DNA from: an uncultured Lachnospiraceae bacterium
Lineage (GTDB): Bacteria > Bacillota > Clostridia > Lachnospirales > Lachnospiraceae
Direction of reading: 5' to 3'
Assembly (NCBI GenBank): GCA_947599905.1
Contig: CANQFR010000004.1
Location: forward strand, 1-43,327
Length of the DNA stretch: 43,327 nt
Shown here: positions 18,801-27,321 of the stretch, in pieces
How positions within the stretch are numbered: position 1 is the stretch's first letter
How the letters are laid out: each line of letters begins with the position of its first letter
Notes under the pieces: generated by a model
Database searches by the model: none
The model's input: only the letters and a program-made list of their open reading frames with translations
Told to the model about the DNA's origin: nothing
Translations under genes and position numbers: made by a program

Positions 18801-21800
18801 GGTCTGCGAGGAGACCGCGCGGATATACCAGACAGACGCGGAAGGCGTACGAATCGGCGAATTCCGTTCTTTTACAACGGTTAGGGACGGTGCTCTTGCG
18901 GCTGCGGACGATGGATTTGCGGGCGGCTTCGGGCAGCAGAATGCGGGTTGGCTTGAGACGCCGGAGCCGCTGGCGGCGGGCGTTTATGTGCTGGCGGAAG
19001 TGAAGGCGCCGGCCGGATATGTGAGGAGCCGTCCGATTGCGATCGAGGTTTACAGCGACAGGGTAACCTATTATCAGAGAGGAACAGAGGACAGCCGTGT
19101 AACGGCGACGGTTTATGCTTCGACAGACGTAGAGCGGGCTTCGGAGGAGGCGGCGCGGGTCTATGTAGAGAATACGCCGACCCGGCTGCTTGTGGAAAAG
19201 AGAAAGGAGGCATCTGCGGAAAGTTCCGAGGCGGAGAAGCGGACGATGACCGCACGAATCAGCGGACGCATTGACGGTAATCTGGCAGAGATCGGCGGCG
19301 ATTCGAATTACGAATATGCTTACCGCGACGGCGTATACATGGGTTATGCCTGGAGAAAAGGAACCCTGGAATATCTGAAGGCGCTGAAGGATGCCGGTAT
19401 GGATGTGGAGATCGTGTATCAGGGCAATTTGTTCGCGGGATACGGATATATTACGCAGGAACTGGCGACAGCGGATGATGTAAACGGTTATGTAACGGGG
19501 GCACTGATGACGCTGTATGAAGGGCTGGAATTGACGCCGTCGGGCGGCAGTCAGGATATGGCCTATCAGGGACTGGAAATCGTCCGCAGCGGCGCCGGCA
19601 ATGTGACGCGTATGTATGTTAAAGAAGGATATGCCGGGTTCCGGACGGAATTTACGCGAATTGATGAGCAGGACGGGGAGACCGCGTCGCCGGGCGGGGG
19701 CGCTTCATTCGGGGAAGCCGGAGACGAGAGTCCGAAAGATATATGGAGTGCCCGGAAAATCGACCGCGGCGACACGGATATTCTTTTCTATGATCTGGGC
19801 GGGCTGGATGTGTTCCGGACGGACTACGCTGCCGGGCGGATACTGCGGTACGGCTATGACCGCAGTCACAGGATAACGGAACTGCAGCAGCTGGAAGATG
19901 ATAAAGAGAATGTCGCCGCGACAGACGGCAGTCAGTCGATCTTTGCGTTTCGGAACGGCGTGCCGGTACTGGAATTCGCCGGGGGAGATTTTACCCAAAT
20001 AACCTATTCGGCGGCGAACAAGGTATTTGAAGGGAAATTCGCGCGTCCCGAACGGCAGCCGGACGGGACTGTCAGGATGAGCGGGGGCGTCGTGCTGTAC
20101 CATCTGGATTCAGACGGCAGCCGGGACAGTCTGGTCGATCCGTATACCGGGATGGCTTATACGCTGGCGGCCGGTGAGGCGGAAGAGGAATGCGGACCGG
20201 AGACGCCTGTGCGCGTGCTGGTATGGCCGGTTACGGTCGCGCGCGACGCGGAAGGACATCTGCTGGCGCAGGATAAGATTACGACATCGCGGATTGCTAC
20301 GCTGGGTACGGATAAAGATACGGAGTATCTGACTGGAACCTGGCAGTCTGAAAACAGCGGGCAGAGCCATCAGATGTTTTCGCTGACGGCGAACCGTTTC
20401 GGGCAGAATATGAATGGCGAGCCGGTTTTGACCGGAAATAACGGAGCCTTTGAAAAGTCGGTGTATCCGGTCTATGATTCGCACGGTATGGTTTTGTATT
20501 ATCGTTACAGCGGCGAGAGTTATGAGACGGAACTTCCGCTTTATGACCGAAGCGGGCGCAAGGTACGTGAAAAACAGTCCGATCTGCAGACGGAATATGA
20601 CGAAGCCTCGTATGTTATGCGGGAGGACCGCAAGGAAGACCAGGAGGCAGCCGGCACTGGCGGCGGCATATATCATCGTGCCGGGGAGAGTTATATTCTG
20701 GAGAATACCTGGCTTACAGGAGAGTCAGCGCCGGATGATCCGTTTGCGGACGAACTGACGGAAGGACAGGCGGATCTGCTGCGCCGCGTTCCTGTGGGAA
20801 TTTATATTATGGAGGAGCTGGCGGCGCCTGAAGGCTACGGGAAGGGGCTTCCCACCGGCGTGGTCGTGGAGGAGACGGCCGCGATACAGCGGACCGTGAT
20901 GACGGACAAGACGACAAAGCTTCTGGTCGGAAAGGCCGACGGGACGGAAAATAATACCTTCCGGGTGCTGGATATGCTGAAGACGGACGCCTCCGGCACG
21001 CCGCAAGTTCTGGGGACAGTCACGGAAGGCGCGGGAAGGTACAGCGGCACGCAGCTGTCCGGTGCGCGTCTGGCGCTCTACGAAGCGGAAAGGGTATACA
21101 CATCAGATCTGACGAACCATCCAGACGGAACATATTTGCGTAAAAAGGGTGGGGAACCGCTGACTTACCACTCCACCAACAGCAGACCGGGAGCGGAAGA
21201 GACGCTGCGCGCCGAGTGGACGAGCGGAGAGACGCCGCTCTGTCTGGAGGCCATTCCCGCAGGAGAATACCTGCTGGAGGAACTTGAGGCACCGCCGGGA
21301 ATGGTCAGTGCGCCTGCCCGTGAGGTTACGGTCGGCAGAATCGGAGAGATGCAAACGGTGATTTTGTATAACGATCATACAAAACTGGAGATTGAGAAAT
21401 ACACCGGCGACGGGGCCGGAGAAAATCTTGTAAGCGGTGCGCAGTTTACGCTGTATAAGGCGAAGACTGGCAGCGGTGGACAGGTTGTCTATGATGACAA
21501 CGGATGGCCCGCTTATGATCCTGAAAGTCCGGTAGATCAATTTACAAGCGATGACGGCGGGCGGTATACCGGATTCATTCGGGCATTTGAGGAACAGTAT
21601 GCGTGGTGGGGTACCGGACTGCGGGAAGTATCCTGGACATACGGCGGCCAGACGATTCATGCGCAGTATGCCAGCCATACGCAGATAGATGTATCGGAGG
21701 CCAGAATTCAGGAAGCGGGAGCATTGGCAGCGGATGGTCAGGAAGCGGGAACATCAGCGGCTGGAGACCAGGAAACGGGAATATCGGAGGCGGATGATCA

Positions 21801-24800
21801 GGAAAGCGGCATATCGGTGTCAGGTCTGAGAAGCGGCCTGCTGGCAGCCATCGGACGAGAAAGTACCGGGAACCAGTTTCCAACAACGGCGGAAATGGTA
21901 CTTCTCACTGACGACGGCGCGGAGATTCGCGTCAATATCAGCGAGCAGGGCAAAAACCTGCTGGGGCAGAACAGGGTTTATACGTACCGCTTTGATTATC
22001 ATGCGCTGCCGGACGTGAACAGCCGGGCGTCTTCTTATCTGACGGAAAGCGGGATGCGCCGTCTGGATTATCTGCCGGTGGGGGCGGATTATGTGCTGGT
22101 GGAGACAGCGCCGCCGGACGGATTTGCTGCGTCCGTACCGGTATTGATCCGCGTGCGTGATCTTGCGGATGTGCAGCGCTATCGGATCAGGAACGAGGAG
22201 GGCGCGGTCACGATTTCGAAAACTTACAGTGACAGCGGAAAAGAACTGCCGGGTACAAAGCTGGCGCTCTATCGGGCTGCAGCGGACGGCGGTCTGATCC
22301 GTGAGGACGCGTATCTGGCGGCAGTCTGGACCAGCGGCCGGGATGGCAGATATACGGAGGAGGACAGAATAAACGGTCTGATTCCGAAAGGATATGAGGT
22401 CGGGGATTTGCGTCCCCATACGCTTACACGGCTGCCGGAAGGAGATTACTGGTTGGTGGAACTTGCGAGTCCGGCGTATTATACGACATTTGAACCGGTG
22501 AAAATCGCGTATCATGTGGACGATCCGGTTCGCATTGTCAGGGTGTCCGATCTGCCTGCGAAGGGGCGGGTGACCGTAAGAAAGACAGATTCAGAAGGAA
22601 ATGATCTGCAGGGTGCCGTGTTTGAGCTGTCCGCGTATTGCCAGCCCGATCTGCAGAATCCTGTTTTTACGAAACGGTTTGGCGATATTGGCGGAATTGC
22701 GGCACTGGAGGAGCTGCCGGTTGGAGAAATTCAGGCAGACGGAAGCATCATTGCCTACTGCTACCGGCTGCGGGAAGTTATTCCGCCGGATGGCTACGCG
22801 GTGAATCCCCGATCCTGGACATTTGAGTTTTTGCCGGACAAAAAAGGCGTATCCTATGTCTGGGGAGAAGCAGCGGAATACAGCCAGACAGTTGTTGATC
22901 AGAAGACACGAGTCACGATACGGAAGAAGGATTTTGGGGAACTTTATGTCAACGGTGCGGAACTGACAGTGTATCCTGTGACCGGCGCGGACGATAATGG
23001 CAGATATCTCTATGATGAAGACAGTCCGGTCGCGAGTTGGGTTACGTCGGAGACGGAGCCGGATCATATGCTGGAAGGACTGATCGCAGGCAGAAGCTAT
23101 CTGTTGGCGGAGACTCAGGTACCGCAGGGATATGAGCAGATGAAACCGGTGGTATTTTCGTTATCGGCGGATGGTCGGCGGATTGCTTCGCTTGGAGGAC
23201 ATATGGCGGTAATAACGGTTCACGATCTGTATACTGCGACGCTTCGGGGGCGGTATGTCCTGCGCGGTGAAATGACCGTAACCGATTCGAAAGGACGGAA
23301 AACGGCTTCCTGGACGTCATCCGGCAGCGGACGGGTACTGACGGAAAAGGATGGAATCCGTGACGGGGAAATCTATACGCTGACAGAAACGACATTTTAC
23401 AGCGATGGTTCTGCGCAGACCGTAAGCCGGCGGACCGGGAGGGTATCGCTCTCCGATGGAGGATGGCGCGTGGAAGACCGGTGGCCGGAGCGCGTATACC
23501 TGCGGCTGCGCGAGCTGATAGAGGAAGATGCTGAGGCCCAACCGGTGATTGCCGCGTATGCGCCGTCGGAAGAACGGCCGGAGCTGGCAGTCGGGGACGC
23601 TTCTTTCGGGAAGGAGCTGTTTTCGAACCGGACAGGGTATGTGCTGGAGGAGACAACTTATTACAGCGACGGCAGTTCTGCGGTGAGCGGCCGGCTGGCG
23701 TTTGAGATCGGCGACGATGGTTCTGTCACGGCGTTGGCCGGATATGACAGGAAGCGGCAGGTGACGGTCAGTAAGACCGATATCACAGGGCAGAAAGAGG
23801 TACCGGGAGCCAGGCTGCAGATTCTGGATGCGGAAGGAAATATTGTCGAAGAATGGGTATCTGTGGAAACGCCGCATCCGGTGGCGGCTGTGCTGACGCC
23901 GGGGGAGAGCTATACGCTTCGCGAGATCCTCTCGCCGGACGGGTACGCATATGCGGCCGATATCACATTTACTGTCTCGGAAGAAGGCATCGAGGAGCAG
24001 GTCGTGATGGCGGATACGCAGACGCGGGTCTTGGTAACGAAGACGGATATTACTGGAGAGAAGGAACTTTCGGGTGCGAAGATGCAGATTTTCGAACTGG
24101 AGGAAGAGCCGGCGGTTTTGCCGTCTGCCGGAGAGACGTCCCAGCCGTCAGACGCAGCGGCCGCAGGAGGAGCGTCGGGAAAGCAGCCCGATAAGACGGT
24201 ACGGAAAGGGAGGTTAACGGAAGAATGGATCTCTGCCGGAGAACCGCATGAGATTGTCGGAAAACTGACAGCCGGGAAGTCGTATATTCTGCATGAAGAA
24301 ACGGCGCCGGCCGGGTATGCCTGCGCAGAGGATATTATTTTCAGGGTGTCGCGGAACGGCAGCATCGACCGTGTCACGATGAGAGACGAGGCGCTGCCGC
24401 ACAGGACGCGCAAACCGCGGGAACCGGAGCCGAAAAAACCCGGGACGGTCGAAGCAGAGTATCAGGTATTTCTGATTGATTCTGCCGGTGTGCCGCTGAG
24501 CGCGCTCATATACGGACCTGTGCCGGAGACGGGAGACAGCATATGGAGTGCTGCGGCCGCGGCGCTGTTTCTTATGATCTGTTCGGCGGTTATGTGCGGT
24601 GTGTTTTGGAATTTGACAGGAGGGGACAGTACAGTGTATCAGGAATGGAAACAGATGCAGAAGAAAAGACGAAGCGCTTCCCGGCGGCACGGGCGGTTTA
24701 TGGTATGGCTTGTGTTTGGCCTGGCTGCCGCGCTAGCAGGGAGAATATCAGTCAGAGCTTCAGAGATGACTGTCGCGGAAGAAAGCGTTGTTTCTGCAAC

Positions 24801-25689
24801 CGATACCGAGATTACCGTGCGTTACGATACGTATGCGGTGAGTGTGGAGGAAGCCGTGCAGATGCCGCTTCCGCCGGACGCCTGTCTCTGGCAGGGGGAG
24901 GAATACCGTCTCAAAGCGTTTCAGACGGTGTCGGTACCTTTGCCGGAGCTGACACGTTACGCGCGGGAATCGGTATTATATGAAGGCGTGGAACAGGCGG
25001 CGACCGTGCCGGAGAGCATAGACGCGAACCTGTGGGATGAGGATTCCGGTCGCAGCGCAGTTGTTATGCTTCCGTTGGAAAGTACGCAGGAGGCGAACGG
25101 ACGCTGGGCGGACGGTTTCATATTTCCGGTTACGGTCTGGGGGTACGAAAACGGAAGTTTTATTCTGGGCGGCGAAACTGTGCAGGTGAAGGAGGAGCAT
25201 CCGTTTGCGGGATATGAATCGTCGCTTCTGGAACTGATCGGCGTGGATCCGGCGTATTATCAGATCGATACGGTAGAATGGAGCGGAGCGCCGCAGACGG
25301 GGGAGAATGGCCTGATATACCGTCAGGCCACAGCCTCCGGCCGAAAATATGTAATGGATATCACAGCGGTCTACGGCGGGCAGGCGGTAATTCCCGAGCA
25401 GCCGGGCATGGCGTATGAGGCTGTATATGAGAAGGCGGCGCCGGAAAGCGAGCCTGAAACGGAGGAAGAAACGGAAGGCATAGCTTCGCCGTCCGCGGCG
25501 CAGATACAAATAACGCCGCCGCCCGTTCCTGCCGCTTCCGCGCTGCCGGAAGAGTCTGCCGGGCTGCCCGGTTGGATTCGGACAGTCATGAAGATCACGG
25601 CAGTGGTATTCGGACTTGGTTTTTTGCTGTTTCCCTTTTTCCTTATTTTTCTGCTTCGCAGGAAGAAACGAAAACAGGCGAAAGTCTGA
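12868..25689 (+). CDS. Giant thioester/SpaA-repeat adhesin with internal sortase signal, fused to a second membrane protein
   Basis: The frame codes for 4273 residues. The start at 12868 follows GGAAGGAGG by 6 bases. A signal peptide (about 1-40) precedes a thioester domain: Cys79 in FCISPG and Gln140 in AAAQAAVWAV match the TQXA-type pair that forms covalent bonds with host or matrix amines. About 13 CnaB/SpaA-type domains follow, recognisable by a strand-plus-Lys then (L)xGAxFxLY pattern, at about residues 342, 755, 1348, 1897, 2105, 2682, 2837, 3111, 3232, 3346, 3450, 3629 and 3717. VPETG (3885-3889) plus a membrane helix looks like a sortase sorting signal. Instead of ending, the frame goes on through a basic stretch, a signal-peptide-like helix ending VRA/SE, a roughly 300-residue extracellular part and a final membrane helix with RRKKRKQ. 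No sortase gene is in the window. It may act in binding host tissue, mucus or diet particles, which is inference. Confidence 0.85.
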   Translation: MKIESIRVKRRRILSGFLAFVCLCVSVFPFYAVMKTTTIVSRAKTFSGKNIWSGGSETLFGHSRNYLYRWKDNYQLTFCISPGKHMGVMVTSNGIRTSVDDAEIPYIRSTEDYQLLADICYWVDHHGSVSADNATYAAAQAAVWAVIGDGWESADAMEALVDKHVPGTLARWQQLKAYIERSEACRVPIPDWVQTSRLAAQESPLPMKQDNGVWKLELDISSLPQLAACAWDFGENAAGWSAQVLNGKLIFTYNGGQPPAAVASTPIPDSLADWAHNTETLNIYLPVSNASTTQIMISAAPVTPKVYIGLTSGGSFDTETESEQELELVIYEHRETFTSHYQIGLAKYCAETGQTLEGAQFRVLEAFDGSEITAPLDREGMATRPAVWDGFRICGEAVTDADGHFDHCDTKKYTYVKTYCDGHPKPTYVSAEEMFPEADGSDADYEEVEQAVDAQNEKLDAQWQELVDLCASYHEGSHFHHVEPGMAKEEMLADRDAAYEGFIGLTYEYTFEEIRARYGYTRHGQHKDDIKIPVYAVSSLEAGGRVVDMGSRDITVNEDVGYIASYADSSVTGENREEVEEARDIRTEFGQSGQEELLSASIHAEMPEIMKGMRPVVKIEEEDAWETEADEIGETEEEEAAEPVQPETPEGMQGSATDDGEICEATPSDADEKGITGQPDSTERTVSIMSNADRQKTLRYSFAALPEEMDEEKEDMFSAGALPAPVPDDLQPITPYSTEGVSVIYIPVSDHRTEGEIHINKRDILLRDGEHDGYDSYADTQGDATLEGAVYGLYAAEDILHPDGKTGVVYRKGALTAIASTDKNGDASFMAYTEEGELARLTDALSGAGYSAGSIPGYRTLRSWIGRPLIAGRYLVREIARSEGYELTIDPAAMEGVQTVGRADVTSAMYHPIDMHDGYWLEFDVTYENTAEGFDVLVSGFPAGSSFSRSYMESKTETEDVVVGVEMVPTGEYEIAEPGEFRIGKNGGYIPVTENGKPVYDTLRPVMQTCFVTQRIDFYPSGEFEIIVDPSKWSDPDEVDADYICEELNAMLKQMGYTLLAHNADGAGSADKAPWTVVSLTGTSNQEMIEKILEWFGAHTFWSSVLVDGVWEEDGQWKARILHDYPGGSAVYEARTKILYVKLPVRTSDGERHVYVPYPEGAYALKNGYATVKAVRQKEGEIPFGAVMDDWLENAYEPLYERYGENEPRLDGNGNPIPVYKEQYITGKSQNTTTTDKQVPLAAVYDAVSGCYRIHIENTVNWDENKGPQIMTIRAKAPATAHADSGQEPFYSDYLVNVKGAGAGAFACVRGGEPEGLVELVYPGQVSASQDGAGVPGKGTRLAPVGVGERIISQSVKVIKTVNRTDGVSGGAVPNFRFKAYLKSNLERLYRDAEGNVVWLDRQGNVIDIGQANKAYPAIVPNIYTKVERQTAPLYKQTADAVIANASLYSEGETEPLAGYTAVLETVEKEAVDGDGVRTVRVPNYEKFFDAITVANYDLWDDSSPELTSHRPLGNTANRSNDAEENAEFTDMVRQFAIDWYLDGEVAVMEKETETAYGDRFYDEALRRALAKADLYLKPFFNYDLDEIYAVLWDSDAAGGADANPATLSADTVAGDACFGISAALPYGTYVVVEQQPHYAGLKDFDNRHYRIDSPKEVVVPSVYLATEEEGSDDALSAEYIYQSSMTMEEMTGRYGIRFGSEIRQAAGREIPYVTDAHNDSGDFEIYKYGVDIGLLSNGVHETGKEGYFALTQDAWKPYQNYYNDSDDRSGHVTYYLSCGKSGREAVGQVYRYSSVAESAGIANGVAFAGGTATEENPAGIFYRDGVKTMSGVKTAYEGLYSPMFVPVSPGGSVTPDGGSGGNSGSSAPGAESALKTKIAGDGSYARVRFVNTPYEAKLRIEKMDSETGENLLHDDAVFNIYRAVRDESPDGEGRVRFYDEDTMVFRKSREFLESMGASEIRLMSGSWYQGVIPAGTPVCEETARIYQTDAEGVRIGEFRSFTTVRDGALAAADDGFAGGFGQQNAGWLETPEPLAAGVYVLAEVKAPAGYVRSRPIAIEVYSDRVTYYQRGTEDSRVTATVYASTDVERASEEAARVYVENTPTRLLVEKRKEASAESSEAEKRTMTARISGRIDGNLAEIGGDSNYEYAYRDGVYMGYAWRKGTLEYLKALKDAGMDVEIVYQGNLFAGYGYITQELATADDVNGYVTGALMTLYEGLELTPSGGSQDMAYQGLEIVRSGAGNVTRMYVKEGYAGFRTEFTRIDEQDGETASPGGGASFGEAGDESPKDIWSARKIDRGDTDILFYDLGGLDVFRTDYAAGRILRYGYDRSHRITELQQLEDDKENVAATDGSQSIFAFRNGVPVLEFAGGDFTQITYSAANKVFEGKFARPERQPDGTVRMSGGVVLYHLDSDGSRDSLVDPYTGMAYTLAAGEAEEECGPETPVRVLVWPVTVARDAEGHLLAQDKITTSRIATLGTDKDTEYLTGTWQSENSGQSHQMFSLTANRFGQNMNGEPVLTGNNGAFEKSVYPVYDSHGMVLYYRYSGESYETELPLYDRSGRKVREKQSDLQTEYDEASYVMREDRKEDQEAAGTGGGIYHRAGESYILENTWLTGESAPDDPFADELTEGQADLLRRVPVGIYIMEELAAPEGYGKGLPTGVVVEETAAIQRTVMTDKTTKLLVGKADGTENNTFRVLDMLKTDASGTPQVLGTVTEGAGRYSGTQLSGARLALYEAERVYTSDLTNHPDGTYLRKKGGEPLTYHSTNSRPGAEETLRAEWTSGETPLCLEAIPAGEYLLEELEAPPGMVSAPAREVTVGRIGEMQTVILYNDHTKLEIEKYTGDGAGENLVSGAQFTLYKAKTGSGGQVVYDDNGWPAYDPESPVDQFTSDDGGRYTGFIRAFEEQYAWWGTGLREVSWTYGGQTIHAQYASHTQIDVSEARIQEAGALAADGQEAGTSAAGDQETGISEADDQESGISVSGLRSGLLAAIGRESTGNQFPTTAEMVLLTDDGAEIRVNISEQGKNLLGQNRVYTYRFDYHALPDVNSRASSYLTESGMRRLDYLPVGADYVLVETAPPDGFAASVPVLIRVRDLADVQRYRIRNEEGAVTISKTYSDSGKELPGTKLALYRAAADGGLIREDAYLAAVWTSGRDGRYTEEDRINGLIPKGYEVGDLRPHTLTRLPEGDYWLVELASPAYYTTFEPVKIAYHVDDPVRIVRVSDLPAKGRVTVRKTDSEGNDLQGAVFELSAYCQPDLQNPVFTKRFGDIGGIAALEELPVGEIQADGSIIAYCYRLREVIPPDGYAVNPRSWTFEFLPDKKGVSYVWGEAAEYSQTVVDQKTRVTIRKKDFGELYVNGAELTVYPVTGADDNGRYLYDEDSPVASWVTSETEPDHMLEGLIAGRSYLLAETQVPQGYEQMKPVVFSLSADGRRIASLGGHMAVITVHDLYTATLRGRYVLRGEMTVTDSKGRKTASWTSSGSGRVLTEKDGIRDGEIYTLTETTFYSDGSAQTVSRRTGRVSLSDGGWRVEDRWPERVYLRLRELIEEDAEAQPVIAAYAPSEERPELAVGDASFGKELFSNRTGYVLEETTYYSDGSSAVSGRLAFEIGDDGSVTALAGYDRKRQVTVSKTDITGQKEVPGARLQILDAEGNIVEEWVSVETPHPVAAVLTPGESYTLREILSPDGYAYAADITFTVSEEGIEEQVVMADTQTRVLVTKTDITGEKELSGAKMQIFELEEEPAVLPSAGETSQPSDAAAAGGASGKQPDKTVRKGRLTEEWISAGEPHEIVGKLTAGKSYILHEETAPAGYACAEDIIFRVSRNGSIDRVTMRDEALPHRTRKPREPEPKKPGTVEAEYQVFLIDSAGVPLSALIYGPVPETGDSIWSAAAAALFLMICSAVMCGVFWNLTGGDSTVYQEWKQMQKKRRSASRRHGRFMVWLVFGLAAALAGRISVRASEMTVAEESVVSATDTEITVRYDTYAVSVEEAVQMPLPPDACLWQGEEYRLKAFQTVSVPLPELTRYARESVLYEGVEQAATVPESIDANLWDEDSGRSAVVMLPLESTQEANGRWADGFIFPVTVWGYENGSFILGGETVQVKEEHPFAGYESSLLELIGVDPAYYQIDTVEWSGAPQTGENGLIYRQATASGRKYVMDITAVYGGQAVIPEQPGMAYEAVYEKAAPESEPETEEETEGIASPSAAQIQITPPPVPAASALPEESAGLPGWIRTVMKITAVVFGLGFLLFPFFLIFLLRRKKRKQAKV
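21709..21828 (+). repeat. Four in-frame 30-bp repeats inside the giant adhesin
   Basis: Four imperfect 30-bp units at 21709, 21739, 21769 and 21799 code for 10-residue repeats (QEAGALAADG, QEAGTSAAGD, QETGISEADD, QESGISVSGL). They interrupt the SpaA-type domain that starts near residue 2837 and probably form a flexible loop or spacer. Confidence 0.85.
24520..24636 (+). other. Internal sorting signal and internal ribosome binding site with GTG in the giant gene
   Basis: Bases 24520-24534 code for VPETG, followed by a hydrophobic segment ending CGVFW, as in LPXTG-type anchors. AGGAGGGG (24618-24625) then stands 8 bases before an in-frame GTG (24634). From that GTG the rest of the frame would be a 351-residue protein with a good signal peptide (KKRRSASRRHGR, then VWLVFGLAAALAG, then VRA/SE) and a C-terminal membrane anchor. 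In the next frame a TGA (24614-24616) sits just before the AGGAGGGG. The layout looks like two ancestral genes joined by a small insertion or deletion, or one frame giving two products. Confidence 0.65.
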
Positions 25690-25718
25690 TTGCAGAAATC
25701 CGGAATATCTGATATGAT
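25690..25718 (+). promoter_or_regulatory. Promoter of malQ
   Basis: TTGCAG (25690-25695) begins right after the stop of the giant adhesin gene, and TATGAT (25713-25718) follows after exactly 17 bases. TG one base upstream of the -10 makes it an extended -10. malQ therefore has its own promoter and is not dependent on the adhesin transcript. Confidence 0.7.
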
Positions 25719-25792
25719 AGATTTCAGCAGAACGCGCATAGCGTCTGTATGGAGTATCATGACGGAAAAGATGAGGAAAGAGAGGCCTGGGT

Positions 25793-27295
25793 ATGAGAGA
25801 GTGCGGGATATTGCTGCCCATCGCCAGTTTGCCGGGCGAGTATGGGGTTGGCGCGTTTTCAAAAGAAGCTTATCAGTTTATTGACGACCTGGCTGCCGCG
25901 GGGCAGAACTACTGGCAGATTCTGCCGCTGGGACCGACCGGTTACGGGGATTCGCCTTATCAGGCGTTCTCTGCTTTTGCGGGGAATCCGTATTTCATTG
26001 ATCTGGAGCAGCTGATCGCGGACGGACTGCTGACGAAGCAGGAGTGTGACGAGGCGTATTTCGGTGATGATGAGAGATATATTAATTATGAGGCTATATA
26101 CAATAACCGCTTCCGGGTGCTGAAAAAGGCTTATGAGCGCTGGAAAGCGCGTACCCTCGCGGAAGGGAAGGATCTCGAGAAGGAACTGACTGCGGATCTT
26201 TATGAGGAGACGCTGGACTACTGTTTCTATGCGGCGGTGAAGCGTTCCTTTGGGGAGAAAAGCTGGAGCGAGTGGGATGAGGATATCAAACTGCGCAGAC
26301 CCGAGGCGCTGGCCCGGTACCGGAAAGAACTTGCAGACGAGATCTGCTTCTATGAGTTTCAGCAGATGATGTTTGTCAGGCAGTGGCATTCACTCAAGGA
26401 GTATGCGCATAGCCGCGGGATCCGCATCATCGGTGATATTCCGATCTATGTGGCGTTCGACAGCGCTGACAGCTGGAGTCATCCGGAGCTGTTCCAGTTC
26501 GATGAGAGATGCCGGCCGGAGGCTGTCGCTGGTGTGCCGCCGGATGCGTTTTCCGCCACGGGGCAGCTGTGGGGGAATCCGCTGTACCGGTGGAGTTATC
26601 ATAAGAAGACCGGTTATGCCTGGTGGCTGCGCCGGATGAAGTATTGCTTTGATCTGTATGATGTGGTGCGTGTGGATCATTTCCGGGGATTTGAGAAATA
26701 CTACGCTGTTCCGGCAGGCGATACCACAGCGGAAAACGGCAAGTGGGAGAATGGCCCCGGCTATGCGCTGTTCAAAAAGATGAAGGACGAGCTGGGAGAC
26801 CTGAATATCATCGCGGAGGATCTGGGATATCTGACGCCGGAAGTTCTTGAGATGGTCGAGAAGACCGGATTCCCCGGTATGAAGGTGCTGCAGTTTGCCT
26901 TTGACTCCCGGGAGAGGAGCAATTATCTGCCCTGTTTTTATACGCCAAACAGCGTGGTATACACCGGTACGCACGACAATGACACGGTGAGAAGCTGGTA
27001 CGAGACGATCCCCCAGCGGGACCGTGATTTTGCCGCGCGCTATATGGGCGTGACCGATCCGGACTGGGATGATATCCACTGGGATTTTATCCGCGCGGCG
27101 CTGGCCAGCGTATCGAAACTGGCGGTGATTCCGCTGCAGGATTATCTGGGGCTTGGCTGGGAAGCACGGATCAATACGCCGTCCACACTGGGCGGCAACT
27201 GGGAGTGGCGTATGAAGAGGGGAGAATTTACCCGTCCGGTCATAGACAGATGTCGTGAGATGAACCGGCTCTACGGAAGAGGAATCGGACTGTAA
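25793..27295 (+). CDS. malQ: 4-alpha-glucanotransferase (amylomaltase)
   Basis: MalQ (GH77) transfers alpha-1,4-glucan segments between maltodextrins and releases glucose, in the cytoplasm. The 500-residue length is typical. The N-terminus (GILLPIASLPGEYGVG) and LPLGPTGYGDSPYQ are family signatures. The catalytic residues are present: nucleophile Asp295 in RVDHFRGFEKYY, acid/base Glu342 in IIAEDLG, and Asp395 in GTHDNDT. NTPSTLGGNWEWR near the end is also characteristic. The start follows AGAGAGG by 7 bases. It lies between the adhesin locus and a LacI/debranching/GH31 block and probably shares a pathway with that block. Confidence 0.96.
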   Translation: MRECGILLPIASLPGEYGVGAFSKEAYQFIDDLAAAGQNYWQILPLGPTGYGDSPYQAFSAFAGNPYFIDLEQLIADGLLTKQECDEAYFGDDERYINYEAIYNNRFRVLKKAYERWKARTLAEGKDLEKELTADLYEETLDYCFYAAVKRSFGEKSWSEWDEDIKLRRPEALARYRKELADEICFYEFQQMMFVRQWHSLKEYAHSRGIRIIGDIPIYVAFDSADSWSHPELFQFDERCRPEAVAGVPPDAFSATGQLWGNPLYRWSYHKKTGYAWWLRRMKYCFDLYDVVRVDHFRGFEKYYAVPAGDTTAENGKWENGPGYALFKKMKDELGDLNIIAEDLGYLTPEVLEMVEKTGFPGMKVLQFAFDSRERSNYLPCFYTPNSVVYTGTHDNDTVRSWYETIPQRDRDFAARYMGVTDPDWDDIHWDFIRAALASVSKLAVIPLQDYLGLGWEARINTPSTLGGNWEWRMKRGEFTRPVIDRCREMNRLYGRGIGL

Positions 27296-27321
27296 GCGGC
27301 CGCCGATACCGGCCGGCTGCT

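Noticed and set aside
24543-24983. A separate 146-codon plus-strand gene across the VPETG region
   Set aside because: Out of frame with both recognisable products, Arg/Gly/Cys-rich, and without its own ribosome binding site.
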